Source: Magnetospirillum sp. WYHS-4
GTDB taxonomy: Bacteria > Pseudomonadota > Alphaproteobacteria > Rhodospirillales > GLO-3
Assembly: GCA_039908345.1 (NCBI GenBank)
Contig: JAMOBD010000042.1
Location: 1-50,599, forward strand
Direction of reading: 5' to 3'
Length of the DNA: 50,599 nt
Part shown: positions 36,258 to 44,671 of the stretch, piece by piece
How the letters are laid out: each line of letters starts with the position of its first letter
How positions within the stretch are numbered: the stretch's first letter is position 1
Translations under genes and position numbers: made by a program
Notes under the pieces: model-generated
The model's input: only the letters and a program-made list of their open reading frames with translations
Told to the model about the DNA's origin: nothing
Databases searched by the model: none

Positions 36258-36906
36258 GACCAAGCGTTCCCCGTTGGGTCCGGTCCGGACGGGCCAGATA
36301 GGTCTCGGCCAAGGTGGCCGGCAGCAAAGCCGGCAAAGCGGCTTTCGGCGGACGTGGCGCCAGTCGGCGCGCCTCGGCGAGATGGCCTAGGGCGAGCGTC
36401 GTCTCCCAAGGAATTCGCCCCCGCCGCGCCAAGTCCACCAATCCCCAGGCGATGCCCACCCGATGGCCGGCCTCGGCCACCGGGCCGTCGCGGACCCCCA
36501 GGACTTGAAGGGCCAACAGCGTCAGTGTACCGGCCGTCGCCTGGGCCAAGCCTTCCGAATCGTCCGGCGGCCCGTCGGCCAAGTCGGCTTGATGACCATC
36601 CAGCAGGCGGTCGAACAGAGACCGCTCCAGGCCGTGGCGGGCGATGGTCTCGGCCAAGGCCTCTGCGGTCGGCTGGCGGGGCGGATGGCCGGCGAAGACG
36701 GATTCCACGGAATCCCGCCACCATTGCAACCGGATCTGCCGTAGCAGCGGTTCCCGCGCCCGGTGGCGGATCTGGAACAATTCGGCCCCCAGAGCCAGAA
36801 GGGCGAAGAGGCCTTCCCGCTCCACCGCCGGGGCGGCCAGGGCACAAAGAAAGCGGTCGTTGTCGAGGCGGCGGGCCAGGGCGCCGCAAGGGGACAGGGA
36901 AGCCAT
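36217..36906 (-). CDS. Squalene/phytoene synthase-like protein (NDUFAF6-like)
   Basis: A 229-aa helical protein of the squalene/phytoene synthase fold. The segment NDRFLCALAAPAVEREGLFAL and REPLLRQIRLQWWRDSVESV match the short family that includes mitochondrial NDUFAF6, a complex I assembly factor. The Asp-rich DxxxD motifs needed for prenyl-diphosphate chemistry are not visible, which argues against a real synthase. It is also shorter than the usual 270-290 residues. Complex I assembly is thus inferred. It overlaps the tail of the repeat protein by 41 bases and is divergent from sodB. Confidence 0.78.
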   Translation of the reverse strand: MASLSPCGALARRLDNDRFLCALAAPAVEREGLFALLALGAELFQIRHRAREPLLRQIRLQWWRDSVESVFAGHPPRQPTAEALAETIARHGLERSLFDRLLDGHQADLADGPPDDSEGLAQATAGTLTLLALQVLGVRDGPVAEAGHRVGIAWGLVDLARRGRIPWETTLALGHLAEARRLAPRPPKAALPALLPATLAETYLARPDRTQRGTLGLIRLFARGLRGRY

Positions 36907-37002
36907 GGGCGAAAAGTGGGACGAGACCCTTTAAAACGCAAGCCGGAGGCCATACCTTTGGGGCGAGTTTATCGCATTCTTTTTTGCCAGGGAGAGCACA
37001 TT

Positions 37003-37602
37003 ATGGCTTTTGAACTTCCGCCCCTGCCCTATGCGGCCAATGCGCTGGAGCCGCACATCACGGCCAACACGCTGGGCTTCCATCACGGCAAGCATCACAA
37101 CGCCTACGTCACCAACTTGAACAACCTGGCTAAGGACGGCCCGCTGGCCACCCAGAGCCTGGAAGACGTCTGCAAGGCGGTGGCCGGCGATGCCGCCAAG
37201 GCCGGAATCTTCAACAACGCCGCCCAGGTCTGGAACCATACCTTCTATTGGAACAGCATGAAGCCGAACGGCGGCGGCAAACCCTCGGGCGACTTGGCGG
37301 CGGCTATCGACCGCGACTTCGGCTCGCTCGACAAGTTCAAGGAGGAATTCAAGGCGGCCGCCGTCGGCCAGTTCGGCAGCGGATGGGCCTGGCTGGTCAA
37401 GGAAGGCGGCAAGCTCAAGGTGACCAAGACCGGCAACGCCGATACCCCTATCGTGCACGGCCAGACGCCCCTGCTCACCTGCGACGTCTGGGAACACGCC
37501 TATTACCTGGACTTCCAGAACCGCCGCCCCGACTACGTCCAGACCTTCCTGGACCATCTGGTCAACTGGGATTTCGCCGCGGCCAACTTCGCCAAGGGCT
37601 GA
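37003..37602 (+). CDS. sodB: Superoxide dismutase [Fe]
   Basis: A 199-aa cytosolic iron superoxide dismutase that converts superoxide to H2O2 and O2. Metal ligands are His27 (GFHHGKHH), His79 (VWNHTFYW), Asp161 and His165 (DVWEHAYY). Gln75 in NNAAQVWNH is the active-site glutamine position of the Fe type. ATG 37003 follows GGGAGAG; the open frame further upstream to 36763 is a shadow of the neighbour. A strong terminator follows 26 bases after the stop, so it is a single-gene unit. Confidence 0.97.
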   Translation: MAFELPPLPYAANALEPHITANTLGFHHGKHHNAYVTNLNNLAKDGPLATQSLEDVCKAVAGDAAKAGIFNNAAQVWNHTFYWNSMKPNGGGKPSGDLAAAIDRDFGSLDKFKEEFKAAAVGQFGSGWAWLVKEGGKLKVTKTGNADTPIVHGQTPLLTCDVWEHAYYLDFQNRRPDYVQTFLDHLVNWDFAAANFAKG

Positions 37603-37627
37603 GTATCCGAGGACCGCAAAGGGAATG

Positions 37628-37660
37628 GAAGGCCCGGCCGTCGTGCCGGGCCTTCGTCTT
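37628..37660 (+). terminator. Intrinsic terminator after sodB
   Basis: An 11-bp perfect stem, GAAGGCCCGGC (37628-37638) with GCCGGGCCTTC (37645-37655), and a 6-base loop precede GTCTTT. It ends at the convergent argC stop, so it may also serve argC from the other side, although the T-run is only on the sodB side. Confidence 0.85.
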
Positions 37661-38716
37661 TCAGGGGAACAGCGGCGCCTGTTCCAGGGCGGTGGTTTCG
37701 GCGAAGCCGCAGGCCAGGTTCATGTTCTGAACCGCCTGGCCCGACGCGCCCTTGACCAGGTTGTCGATGGCCGAAATGACGATGGCCCGGCCGGGCAGGC
37801 GGTCGTCGAAAACGCCCATGACGCAGTGATTGGACCCCCGCACGTGCCGGGTGGCCGGTAGCGCGCCTTCCGGCACCACGCGCACGAAGGGCTCGCCCGC
37901 GTAACGCGCCTGAAGTTCCGCCCGTAGCGTGGCTGCCGACGCGCCCTTGGCGAGTTTCACGTACATGGTCGACAGGATGCCCCGGTTCATCGGCATCAGA
38001 TGCGGCGTGAAGGTGACCAGCACCGGCTTGCCGGCGGCGCGGCTGAGGCCCTGCTCGATCTCGGGGGCATGGCGGTGGCTGGCCACGCCGTAGGCATGGA
38101 TGCCTTCTCCCACCTCGGCGTAGAGCGAGCCTTCCTTGGCCGCCCGGCCGGCGCCGCTGACCCCCGACTTGGAATCGATGACGATGTCGCGGGTCTCGAT
38201 CAGCCCGGCCTCGATCAGGGGCACCAGGGGCAATTGGGCCGAAGTCGGATAGCAGCCAGGGCAGGCGATCAGGCGCGACTTGCGGATGGCATCCCGGTAC
38301 AGCTCGCTTAGGCCGTAGACCGCCTGCTTCTGCAGCTTGGGCGCCCGGTGTTCGTGGCCGTACCATTCGGCATAGACCTTGACGTCGTCGAGCCGGAAAT
38401 CGGCCGACAGGTCGATCACCGTCAGGTGTTCGGGCAGCTTGGAGATCACCTCTTGCGTCGTGCCGTGCGGCAGGCAGCAGAAGGCCACGTCGTGGGCGGC
38501 CCAGTCCACCTGCTCCAGGTTCACCAGGTCGGGAAGGCGGGCGCCCGCCAGATGCGGGAACACGGCGCCCATGCTCTGGCCGGCCTTGCGGTCGCCAGTC
38601 AGGGTCGTCATCTCCACGCCGGGATGGCCGAGCAGCAGGCGCACCAACTCGGCGCCCGTGTAGCCGCTGGCTCCAATGATGGCGACGCGCCGCCGGGTGC
38701 TGTTCCGCTTGGCCAT
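37661..38716 (-). CDS. argC: N-acetyl-gamma-glutamyl-phosphate reductase
   Basis: A 351-aa enzyme of arginine biosynthesis that reduces N-acetylglutamyl phosphate to the semialdehyde with NADPH. NADP motif VAIIGASGYTGAELVRLL, catalytic Cys155 in ACPGCYPTSAQL, and the His region ASHRHAPEIEQ are intact. Length fits the long (type 1) ArgC. CAGGAGCG precedes ATG 38716. It lies downstream of the glycosyltransferase and mgtE on the same strand (63-base gap). Confidence 0.97.
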   Translation of the reverse strand: MAKRNSTRRRVAIIGASGYTGAELVRLLLGHPGVEMTTLTGDRKAGQSMGAVFPHLAGARLPDLVNLEQVDWAAHDVAFCCLPHGTTQEVISKLPEHLTVIDLSADFRLDDVKVYAEWYGHEHRAPKLQKQAVYGLSELYRDAIRKSRLIACPGCYPTSAQLPLVPLIEAGLIETRDIVIDSKSGVSGAGRAAKEGSLYAEVGEGIHAYGVASHRHAPEIEQGLSRAAGKPVLVTFTPHLMPMNRGILSTMYVKLAKGASAATLRAELQARYAGEPFVRVVPEGALPATRHVRGSNHCVMGVFDDRLPGRAIVISAIDNLVKGASGQAVQNMNLACGFAETTALEQAPLFP

Positions 38717-38779
38717 GGTCCGCTCCTGGAAATAAGGGTGGTGCCCTTGTAGCAGAAAGTTCCCCCGGTTCGGAAGTCT

Positions 38780-39637
38780 CTACCCCCCGCGGCCCAACAG
38801 GCGGAAAGCAATGCGGAAGCCCTCCAGGTAGGTGGCGTTCTGCACCACCAAGTCCGCATAGGAGCGATCGACGTCTGCGGTGAAGTGCATGAACCAGCAG
38901 TTCGACCATCCCGCATTCACCGCCATGGCGACCAGCAGCGGATTACGGCGAGATTCTTCCAACATCAGGAAGGGATAGTGTTCCACCATGAGGTGATACC
39001 AAGCCGTGTTGAAGCGGCTGTCCAGGCCTTGGGCCAGGCCGCTATTGAAGATGGCATGGCTGAGGCAGGCCTCTTCCTTGGCGGTGAAGGGATTTTCCTC
39101 GTAGCTGTCATAGACGTGGCGCAGCAGCGCCGCATGGCGTTCCGGTTTCAGCACCAGGACTCCGGTATTGGCGTAATCGTCCACCTCCCCCGACAGGCCG
39201 GCCTTCAGGTAGCGTTCGCGGCAGTCCTTGGGTAGGTCCGGCCGTCTCGACTCGGGAACCAAGTCGGTGCGCCGCGCCAGCAGGTTGTCGCGGATGGCGG
39301 GCGAGCCATAGTCCTGTTCGCGGCTGCTCACCAACCCGATCCGCCCCGGTTCGGTGGCCGAGACGATGCAGGGCGCCGTATGGTGGTTGATCATGATGTC
39401 GGCATCCAGCCATACGACATCGTCGTAGCGTCGGACCCGCTCGTCTTCCAGGATCAGGCATTTTTGCCAATGGGGGGTGCGTTCGCGGCCGCGCGGGCCC
39501 TTGTCGATGTAGTCGTCGACCGTCACGACGTCGTAGCCATGGCGAGCGGCGTAGGCTTGCCAAGAAGGCGCCATGCGCCGCTTCCACAGGGCCTGGAAGT
39601 CTTCTCCGATGAGGATGGTGGCCAGTGCCTTCGACAT
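38780..39637 (-). CDS. GT-A-fold glycosyltransferase-like protein
   Basis: A 285-aa protein with the GT-A pattern of hexosyltransferases: VDDYIDKGPRGR, KCLILED, and the nucleotide-sugar motif VVWLDADIMINH (DxD). The middle block DDYANTGVLVLKPERHAALL and the end SNCWFMHFTA resemble the galactosyltransferase GMA12/MNN10-type fold. There is no signal peptide, so it acts in the cytosol. Substrates are unknown and no polysaccharide genes are near. It begins 13 bases after the mgtE stop and probably shares its transcript. Confidence 0.75.
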   Translation of the reverse strand: MSKALATILIGEDFQALWKRRMAPSWQAYAARHGYDVVTVDDYIDKGPRGRERTPHWQKCLILEDERVRRYDDVVWLDADIMINHHTAPCIVSATEPGRIGLVSSREQDYGSPAIRDNLLARRTDLVPESRRPDLPKDCRERYLKAGLSGEVDDYANTGVLVLKPERHAALLRHVYDSYEENPFTAKEEACLSHAIFNSGLAQGLDSRFNTAWYHLMVEHYPFLMLEESRRNPLLVAMAVNAGWSNCWFMHFTADVDRSYADLVVQNATYLEGFRIAFRLLGRGG

Positions 39638-39650
39638 GCCGGCGAGGCTA

Positions 39651-41075
39651 CTACAGCAGGAACAAGGTCGCCAGTCCCAGGAAGGCGAAGAAGCCGATGG
39701 AATCGGTCAGCATGGTCAGGAAGACGCTGGAGGCCACGGCGGGGTCGATCTTGAATCGGTTGAGCAGAAGGGGAACGGTCGAGCCGGCCAAGCCGGCGAC
39801 CACCAGATTGACCACCATTGCGGCGCCGATCACCGCGCCGATCTGCGGCTTGCCGTAGACCGCCCAGGCGAAAGAGCCGACCAATACGGCGAAGGCCAGT
39901 CCGTTGATGCAGCCAACCAGGAATTCCTTGCCGATCACGCGCCGGGCGTTGGTCGGCGTCAGTTCCTTGGTGGCGAGCGCGCGCACCGCCACGGTCAAGG
40001 TCTGGGTTCCGGCGTTGCCGCCGATGGAAGCCACGATGGGCATCAGGGCTGCCAGGGCGACGATCTTCTCGATGGTGCCCTCGAACAGGCCGATGATGGT
40101 CGAGGAAAAGAAGGCCGTGCCCAGGTTGACCAGCAGCCATGTGGACCGGGCCTTGGTGGTGTCGAGCACGGCGCTGTAGAGGTCGGTCTCGCGCACGCCG
40201 GCCAGCAGCATGAGGTCTTCCTCGTTCTCTTCGTCGATGACGTCCACCACGTCGTCGATGGTGACCACACCCACCAGGCGGCCGGCGTCATCCACCACCG
40301 GCGCGGATACCAAGTCGCGTTGACGGAACAGGAAGGCCACTTCCTCCTGGTCGGTGGTGGCCGGGATGGCTTCGAGGCCGGTTTGCATGATCTCGGTCAG
40401 GGACTTGTCGCCGGCTGTCCGCACCAACAGGGCCAGGGGTACGGTGCCCAACGGCCGGTGCGCCGGATCGACCACGTAGATGTCGTAGAAGGTCTCGGGC
40501 AGCGGATCGCCGTCGTAGTCCACGCCGCCGCGCACGAACCCGATGGTCTGATCGGATGTCCAGAAGCTGGGCACGGCCACGAAGTCGTGCTGCATCAGGC
40601 GGCCGGCGCTATCTTCCGGGTAGGACAGGCTTTCCTCGATGAGGGTGCGTTCCTCGGTCGGGATGGCGTCCAGGATCTCCTTCTGGTCCGCCTCGTCCAG
40701 TTCCTCGATGACCGCCACGGCATCGTCGGTGTCCAACTGGGTGAGGGCGAGGGCCAGTTGTTCGGGGCGGAAATAGGTGAAGATTTCCTCGCGGACCGTA
40801 TCGTCCAATTCGGCCAGGATGTCCGGATCGAAGTCGTCGGAGATGTAGCGGACCAAGGTCCGCCGGTCTTCCGGGCGCAGGCGTTCCAGCAGGTCCGCCA
40901 TGTCGGAGTAGTGCAGCGGCGCGACCAGTTCCTTGACGCGTTCGGGTTCGGCTTCCGCCAAGGCGTCGACCACATCCTGTTCGACGGTCGGCGCCAAAGC
41001 GAACGTCTCCTCGTCCGGGACGGATTCCGCCCCGGCCGGCAAGGCCCGAGTCTGATCGTCGGGTTCGGTCGCCAT
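39651..41075 (-). CDS. mgtE: Magnesium transporter MgtE
   Basis: A 474-aa magnesium channel. The cytosolic N-domain (superhelical, about 28-150, e.g. [20 protein letters not shown]) is followed by two CBS domains (about 155-275; [21 protein letters not shown] in part) that sense Mg2+, then five membrane helices with the selectivity region [18 protein letters not shown]. All domains are complete. ATG 41075 has GGGAGGGCG upstream; the extra in-frame 18 codons to 41129 overlap the terminator of the tRNA gene and are rejected. Confidence 0.96.
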   Translation of the reverse strand: MATEPDDQTRALPAGAESVPDEETFALAPTVEQDVVDALAEAEPERVKELVAPLHYSDMADLLERLRPEDRRTLVRYISDDFDPDILAELDDTVREEIFTYFRPEQLALALTQLDTDDAVAVIEELDEADQKEILDAIPTEERTLIEESLSYPEDSAGRLMQHDFVAVPSFWTSDQTIGFVRGGVDYDGDPLPETFYDIYVVDPAHRPLGTVPLALLVRTAGDKSLTEIMQTGLEAIPATTDQEEVAFLFRQRDLVSAPVVDDAGRLVGVVTIDDVVDVIDEENEEDLMLLAGVRETDLYSAVLDTTKARSTWLLVNLGTAFFSSTIIGLFEGTIEKIVALAALMPIVASIGGNAGTQTLTVAVRALATKELTPTNARRVIGKEFLVGCINGLAFAVLVGSFAWAVYGKPQIGAVIGAAMVVNLVVAGLAGSTVPLLLNRFKIDPAVASSVFLTMLTDSIGFFAFLGLATLFLL

Positions 41076-41097
41076 GGCGCGCCCTCCCGCGGAAACC

Positions 41098-41126
41098 AAA
41101 AAGGCCCGGCGCTGACGGCGGGCCTT
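41098..41126 (-). terminator. Intrinsic terminator of tRNA-Leu
   Basis: On the minus strand AAGGCCCGCCG (41126-41116) pairs with CGCCGGGCCTT (41111-41101) and runs into TTTTT formed by the A-run that ends at 41102. It sits 11 bases after the tRNA 3' end. Confidence 0.8.
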
Positions 41127-41137
41127 CAAGGGATGAA

Positions 41138-41222
41138 TGGTGCGGTCGGGGAGACTCGAACTCCCACGTCTTGCGACACACGCACCTCAAGCGTGCGCGT
41201 CTACCAATTCCGCCACGACCGC
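41138..41222 (-). tRNA. tRNA-Leu (GAG)
   Basis: The minus strand folds to a class II tRNA of 85 nt including an encoded CCA (41138-41140). Acceptor arms are GCGGTCG (41222-41216) and CGACCGC (41148-41142) with discriminator A. The D-loop reads GGCGGAATTGGTAGACGC, the anticodon stem CACGC/GCGTG closes the loop TTGAGGT with anticodon GAG, and the long variable arm and T-arm GGGAGTTCGAGTCTCCC are typical for leucine. It decodes CUC/CUU. Confidence 0.96.
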
Positions 41223-41302
41223 GAAACTCCTTGCAACGGCTCCCTCGATTGCCGTTTGATGCGGGGGGAATAGCAAATCCCGGCATGGGGATCAAGCGCG
41301 GT

Positions 41303-41968
41303 ATGGAAATCCTTCCCGTCGAATGGCGGACCAGCCCCCATCCGGTCTCTTATCCCGAGGCCATGGCGTTCATGGAAGCCAGGGTGGAAGCCATTCGCGC
41401 CGGCCACGCCGCCGAGTGCGTCTGGCTGCTGGAGCATCCTCCCCTTTACACCGCCGGCACCAGCGCCGATCCTTCGGAACTGCTGGAGGCGCATCGATTC
41501 CCGGTTTTCTCGGCCGGACGCGGCGGGCGCTACACCTACCACGGGCCGGGACAGCGGGTAGCCTACCTGATGCTCGACCTGACTCCGCGGGGCCGCGACG
41601 TCCGCGCTTTCGTGCAAACGGTGGAAGAATGGACCATCCGCAGCTTGGCCCGCCTGGGCGTTGTCGGTGAGCGGCGGGAGGGACGAGTGGGCATCTGGGT
41701 GGCACGGGGCGGCGGACGCGAGGACAAGGTGGCCGCCATCGGCATCCGCGTGCGCCGCTGGGTGTCCTTCCATGGGCTGTCGATCAACGTGAATCCCGAT
41801 CTGTCCCACTTCAACGGCATCGTGCCATGCGGTCTCGCCGGGTATGGAGTGACTTCCCTGGCCGATCTCGGAGTCGCGGCCGGCATGCCCGAGGTCGACG
41901 CGGCGCTCCGCGCCACCTTCGCCGAAACCCTCGGTTTCGGTGAAACGATTGCCTCCGGCCTCGAGTGA
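41303..41968 (+). CDS. lipB: Octanoyl-[acyl-carrier-protein]-protein transferase
   Basis: A 221-aa enzyme that moves octanoyl groups from ACP to lipoyl domains. Signature [21 protein letters not shown], Lys142 in [13 protein letters not shown] and catalytic Cys176 in [13 protein letters not shown] are present. ATG 41303 ([11 protein letters not shown]) agrees with homologues; ATG 41285, in frame, would add six residues. The frame is open back into the tRNA gene, which is a shadow. The diguanylate cyclase gene follows after 16 bases. Confidence 0.96.
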   Translation: MEILPVEWRTSPHPVSYPEAMAFMEARVEAIRAGHAAECVWLLEHPPLYTAGTSADPSELLEAHRFPVFSAGRGGRYTYHGPGQRVAYLMLDLTPRGRDVRAFVQTVEEWTIRSLARLGVVGERREGRVGIWVARGGGREDKVAAIGIRVRRWVSFHGLSINVNPDLSHFNGIVPCGLAGYGVTSLADLGVAAGMPEVDAALRATFAETLGFGETIASGLE

Positions 41969-41984
41969 TGCCAGGGTTTCCGAC

Positions 41985-42911
41985 ATGCCGCACCGTCGCC
42001 CCGTCCTGCCTCCCCCCGTCACCACCCAGGATATCCTGGAGGAATTGGATCGTGCGGTGAACGATCACTTGGCTTGGCTGGGGCAGTGGCACCGGTCCCT
42101 GCTCTGCCCCGGCGAGCCCTCGCCCCACGATCTGGCCTACGATCCCCATCATCTTTGCCGTTTCGGCAGTTGGTACGTGAAGCACCAGCACCAGGGCTTG
42201 GTCAATCAGCCGGCCATCCGCAATCTGGCACGCCTGCACCGGGAGATGCACGACCGGGCGGCCGGGTTGGCCGCCACCGCCGGGCGAGGCCAAACCCTGG
42301 CGCGGGTCGACTACGACGCCTTCATGGACCAGACCCGGACCTTCGTCGCCCAGACCCGGCGGCTGGAAAAGGCTTTCGCCCACGCCTCGTCGGACCTGGA
42401 CCCCTTGACCGGCTTGAACAACCGCCAGGCCATGTTGCGCGACCTGGACCGGGAACGCGAGCGAGCCTTGCGCACCGGCCAGCCCTGTTGCATCGGCTTG
42501 GCCGACCTGGACCGCTTCAAGAGCGTCAACGATACCTTCGGCCATACGGCGGGCGATGCGGTACTGCTGTTCGCCGCCGAGTGCTTCCTGGCCCACGTGC
42601 GGCCTTACGACTCGGTCTACCGCTACGGCGGCGAGGAGTTCCTGTTCTGCCTTCCCGACACCGACCTGAAGGCGGCGCGGGTGGTGCTGGAACGCGTCCG
42701 CCACGAACTGGAAAAACGCCCGGCCCCCTTACCCTCCGGCGAGGACCTACCGGTGACGTCTTCCTTCGGAGTGGCGGAAGTCCATCCTTCCTGCAGCCTC
42801 CAGCGCACCATCGAACTGGCCGATCAGGCGCTCTACGAGGCGAAGGAAACCGGCCGCAACAAGGTCGTGGGCTGGGATGGGGCCCCCGAACCGGACGCAT
42901 TGGCGGAATAG
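41985..42911 (+). CDS. dgcZ: Zinc-sensing diguanylate cyclase (CZB-GGDEF, DgcZ-like)
   Basis: A 308-aa cytosolic cyclase that makes c-di-GMP. The N-terminal CZB domain has ligands His28, Cys58 (HHLCRFGSWY), His85 and His89 (LHREMH), with exactly the spacing of E. coli DgcZ (His22, Cys52, His79, His83), where zinc inhibits activity. The GGDEF domain (about 138-300) has a complete active site GGEEF at 215-219, and the inhibitory I-site RPYD (206-209) five residues upstream. ATG 41985 is preferred to GTG 41940 inside lipB. The symbol is by domain analogy. It is probably cotranscribed with lipB. Confidence 0.9.
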   Translation: MPHRRPVLPPPVTTQDILEELDRAVNDHLAWLGQWHRSLLCPGEPSPHDLAYDPHHLCRFGSWYVKHQHQGLVNQPAIRNLARLHREMHDRAAGLAATAGRGQTLARVDYDAFMDQTRTFVAQTRRLEKAFAHASSDLDPLTGLNNRQAMLRDLDRERERALRTGQPCCIGLADLDRFKSVNDTFGHTAGDAVLLFAAECFLAHVRPYDSVYRYGGEEFLFCLPDTDLKAARVVLERVRHELEKRPAPLPSGEDLPVTSSFGVAEVHPSCSLQRTIELADQALYEAKETGRNKVVGWDGAPEPDALAE

Positions 42912-42977
42912 CGCGGAAAGCGAGGCCGGCATCCGATCTGGATGGCGCTAAACAGCGCATGGTGCTATATATCGCTC

Positions 42978-43328
42978 ATGATTACGTCCGAACAGGTCCG
43001 CGCCGCCAGAGCGCTTCTCCGCATCGGGCAGGATGATCTGGCTCGTCGCGCCCATATTTCCGCCGCCACCATTCGTCGGCTGGAGGCGTTCAACGGCGTT
43101 CAGCGGGTCTCTCCCGGCACGGTGAAAGAGGTTCAGCGGGCGCTGGAGGAGGCGGGGGCGGAATTCATCGACGACGGTGTTCGCCGCCGCCCGGCACGGG
43201 ACCGCGCCAGGGCGGATGAACTGTTTGCCGACATCATGGCGATTGCCCGTCACGGAGCGGCCCGTCCAGTGATCGATCCCGGCTTTTCCGAGGCGGATCT
43301 CTACGGCGACGACGGCCTGCCATCGTGA
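42978..43328 (+). CDS. Chimeric antitoxin: XRE helix-turn-helix plus VapB-like tail
   Basis: A 116-aa protein. Residues 2-65 form an XRE-type helix-turn-helix (SEQVRAARALLRIGQDDLARR, in part, then ISAATIRRLEAFNG and TVKEVQRALEEAGAEF). The basic middle RRRPARDRARADELF and the end ARPVIDPGFSEADLYGDDGLPS (in part) look like the toxin-binding tail of VapB antitoxins (pattern DPRSPDEILGYDEHGLP). The upstream in-frame ATG 42942 is an alternative start. The stop overlaps the toxin start by four bases. It should bind the promoter of the pair and block the toxin. Confidence 0.75.
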   Translation: MITSEQVRAARALLRIGQDDLARRAHISAATIRRLEAFNGVQRVSPGTVKEVQRALEEAGAEFIDDGVRRRPARDRARADELFADIMAIARHGAARPVIDPGFSEADLYGDDGLPS

Positions 43329-43720
43329 TCGTTCTCGACACCTCCGCCGTGGTGGCGTTGCTTCGGGGCGAGGACGACGCACCGCGGATTGCGCGGGCCA
43401 TCGCCGATGCCGATGGCTGTATGCTGTCGGCGGTCAGCCACCTGGAAGCCGCCATGGTGCTGATCGGTCGGTCGGGAGCCGGCGCCGCCGATGACCTCGA
43501 CACCCTGATCGAGCGGGTCGGAATCGAGGTGATGCCGTTTGATCGTCGTCAGTCCGAGCTTGCCCGCGACGCCTTCCTGCGGTTCGGCAAGGGGCGTCAC
43601 CCTGCCGCCCTCAACTTCGGCGACTGTGCCGCCTACGCCCTTGCTGCCGGGCGTGGGTTGCCGCTGCTGTTCAAGGGCAACGATTTCTCCCAGAGCGATA
43701 TTCAGGCCGTCCTGGCATAG
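43325..43720 (+). CDS. vapC: PIN-domain ribonuclease toxin (VapC type)
   Basis: A 131-aa PIN-domain protein. The acidic active site is complete: Asp5 (IVLDTSAVVALL), Glu41 (SAVSHLEAAMVL), Asp100 (NFGDCAAYALA) and Asp120 (KGNDFSQSD). VapC toxins cleave tRNA or rRNA in the cytosol and stop growth until neutralised. GTG 43325 overlaps the antitoxin stop (GTGA). The pair sits between lipB/dgcZ and a convergent gene, 66 bases after dgcZ; such a setting is typical for an inserted TA cassette, though no mobile-element ends are visible. Confidence 0.92.
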   Translation: MIVLDTSAVVALLRGEDDAPRIARAIADADGCMLSAVSHLEAAMVLIGRSGAGAADDLDTLIERVGIEVMPFDRRQSELARDAFLRFGKGRHPAALNFGDCAAYALAAGRGLPLLFKGNDFSQSDIQAVLA

Positions 43721-43729
43721 CAAGAGCGA

Positions 43730-44059
43730 TCAGGGCTCGGTGGTGGCGGTGACGGGGGGCATGGGAGGTTCGGCGGGAATCAGCTTGAGCCCCGGAGGAA
43801 TGCCGGCATGGGAGTCATGGTCGACATGACTGCGGTGCCAAGCCTCGAAGCTTGCCTGGTCAACCCAATGAGTGACCAGCCAGAGTTCTTGCGGCCGATC
43901 CTTGGGGTCGAGAACATCCATACGGACGAATCCGGCCGCCATTTCCGCCAAATTGGGCCGGTTGCGGAAGGCTTCCTTGATAGAATCCTCCATGCCGTCG
44001 GCTATCGAGAAACGGGTCAAGGCCACGAATTCGCGCTGTTCCGGGTCTTGCCGTCCCAT
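43730..44059 (-). CDS. Antibiotic biosynthesis monooxygenase-like (ABM) protein
   Basis: A 109-aa protein with the ferredoxin-like ABM fold: FVALTRFSIADGMEDSIKEAF, FVRMDVLDPKDRPQELWLVTHWVDQASFEAWHRS (in parts). The W-x-D-x-x-S-F-x-x-W-H pattern is typical. Family members are cofactor-free monooxygenases or heme-degrading enzymes, or have no known activity. The start is uncertain: ATG 44059 has GGAG ten bases upstream; ATG 44083 is also possible. The stop is 9 bases from vapC, convergent. Confidence 0.8.
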   Translation of the reverse strand: MGRQDPEQREFVALTRFSIADGMEDSIKEAFRNRPNLAEMAAGFVRMDVLDPKDRPQELWLVTHWVDQASFEAWHRSHVDHDSHAGIPPGLKLIPAEPPMPPVTATTEP

Positions 44060-44212
44060 CGCCGGGAAACTCCGCTTGCCCATGCCTGCAAGCAGACTAG
44101 TCCACCCGCTCCTCAATGGAAACCGCCAAGCATGCCGCTCTCTCGGTCTTGAAGTCGTCTCCGGCCGGACATACCATTCCGGGCCCCTTGGTTCCCGATA
44201 AGGAATACCTTC

Positions 44213-44668
44213 ATGATCGCCCTGCTGGCCGCCCTCCATGCCCTGGCCGCCGTGGTCTGGGTGGGCGGCATGTCCTTCGCCCACTTCGCCCTGCGCCCGT
44301 CGCTTCCGGTGCTGGAATCCCCCCAGCCGCTGCGCCTGTGGCAGCAGGTCTTTCCACGCTTCTTCCGCCTTGTCTGGACGGCCATCGTCACTCTTCTGGC
44401 AACGGGTTACGGACTTATTTTCACAATGTACGGCAGCTTCGCCGCCGCCCCCCTCGCCGTCCATCTGATGCAGGGAACGGGGTTGGCCATGATGGGGCTG
44501 TTCGTCTTTTTGTTCACCCGACCCTACGCCCGCTTCCGGGCGGCGGCCGTTGCCGGGAACTGGCCGGAAGCGGCGAAGCACCAGGCGCAGGTCCGCGGCA
44601 TCGTCCACATCAATCTGTATCTGGGACTGGCGACCGTCGCCCTGGGGGCCTCCGGCCGTTTCTGGTGA
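44213..44668 (+). CDS. CopD-like integral membrane protein
   Basis: A 151-aa protein with four membrane helices (about 2-25, 50-72, 80-100, 128-148). It starts MIALLAALHALAAVVWVGGM, which with HFALRPSL is typical of the CopD superfamily of small membrane proteins. CopD proteins act in copper uptake; the short free-standing forms have no proven role, and conserved His residues here (His9, His24) might bind metal or heme. AAGGA precedes ATG 44213. It ends 3 bases from the convergent NUDIX gene. Confidence 0.72.
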   Translation: MIALLAALHALAAVVWVGGMSFAHFALRPSLPVLESPQPLRLWQQVFPRFFRLVWTAIVTLLATGYGLIFTMYGSFAAAPLAVHLMQGTGLAMMGLFVFLFTRPYARFRAAAVAGNWPEAAKHQAQVRGIVHINLYLGLATVALGASGRFW

Positions 44669-44671
44669 GGG

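Noticed and set aside
39573-41273. 566-codon forward frame opposite mgtE and the glycosyltransferase
   Set aside because: Shadow; it also runs through the tRNA-Leu gene.
43700-44120. Possible mobile-element borders around the toxin-antitoxin pair
   Set aside because: I found no direct or inverted repeats or integrase remnants flanking the pair.
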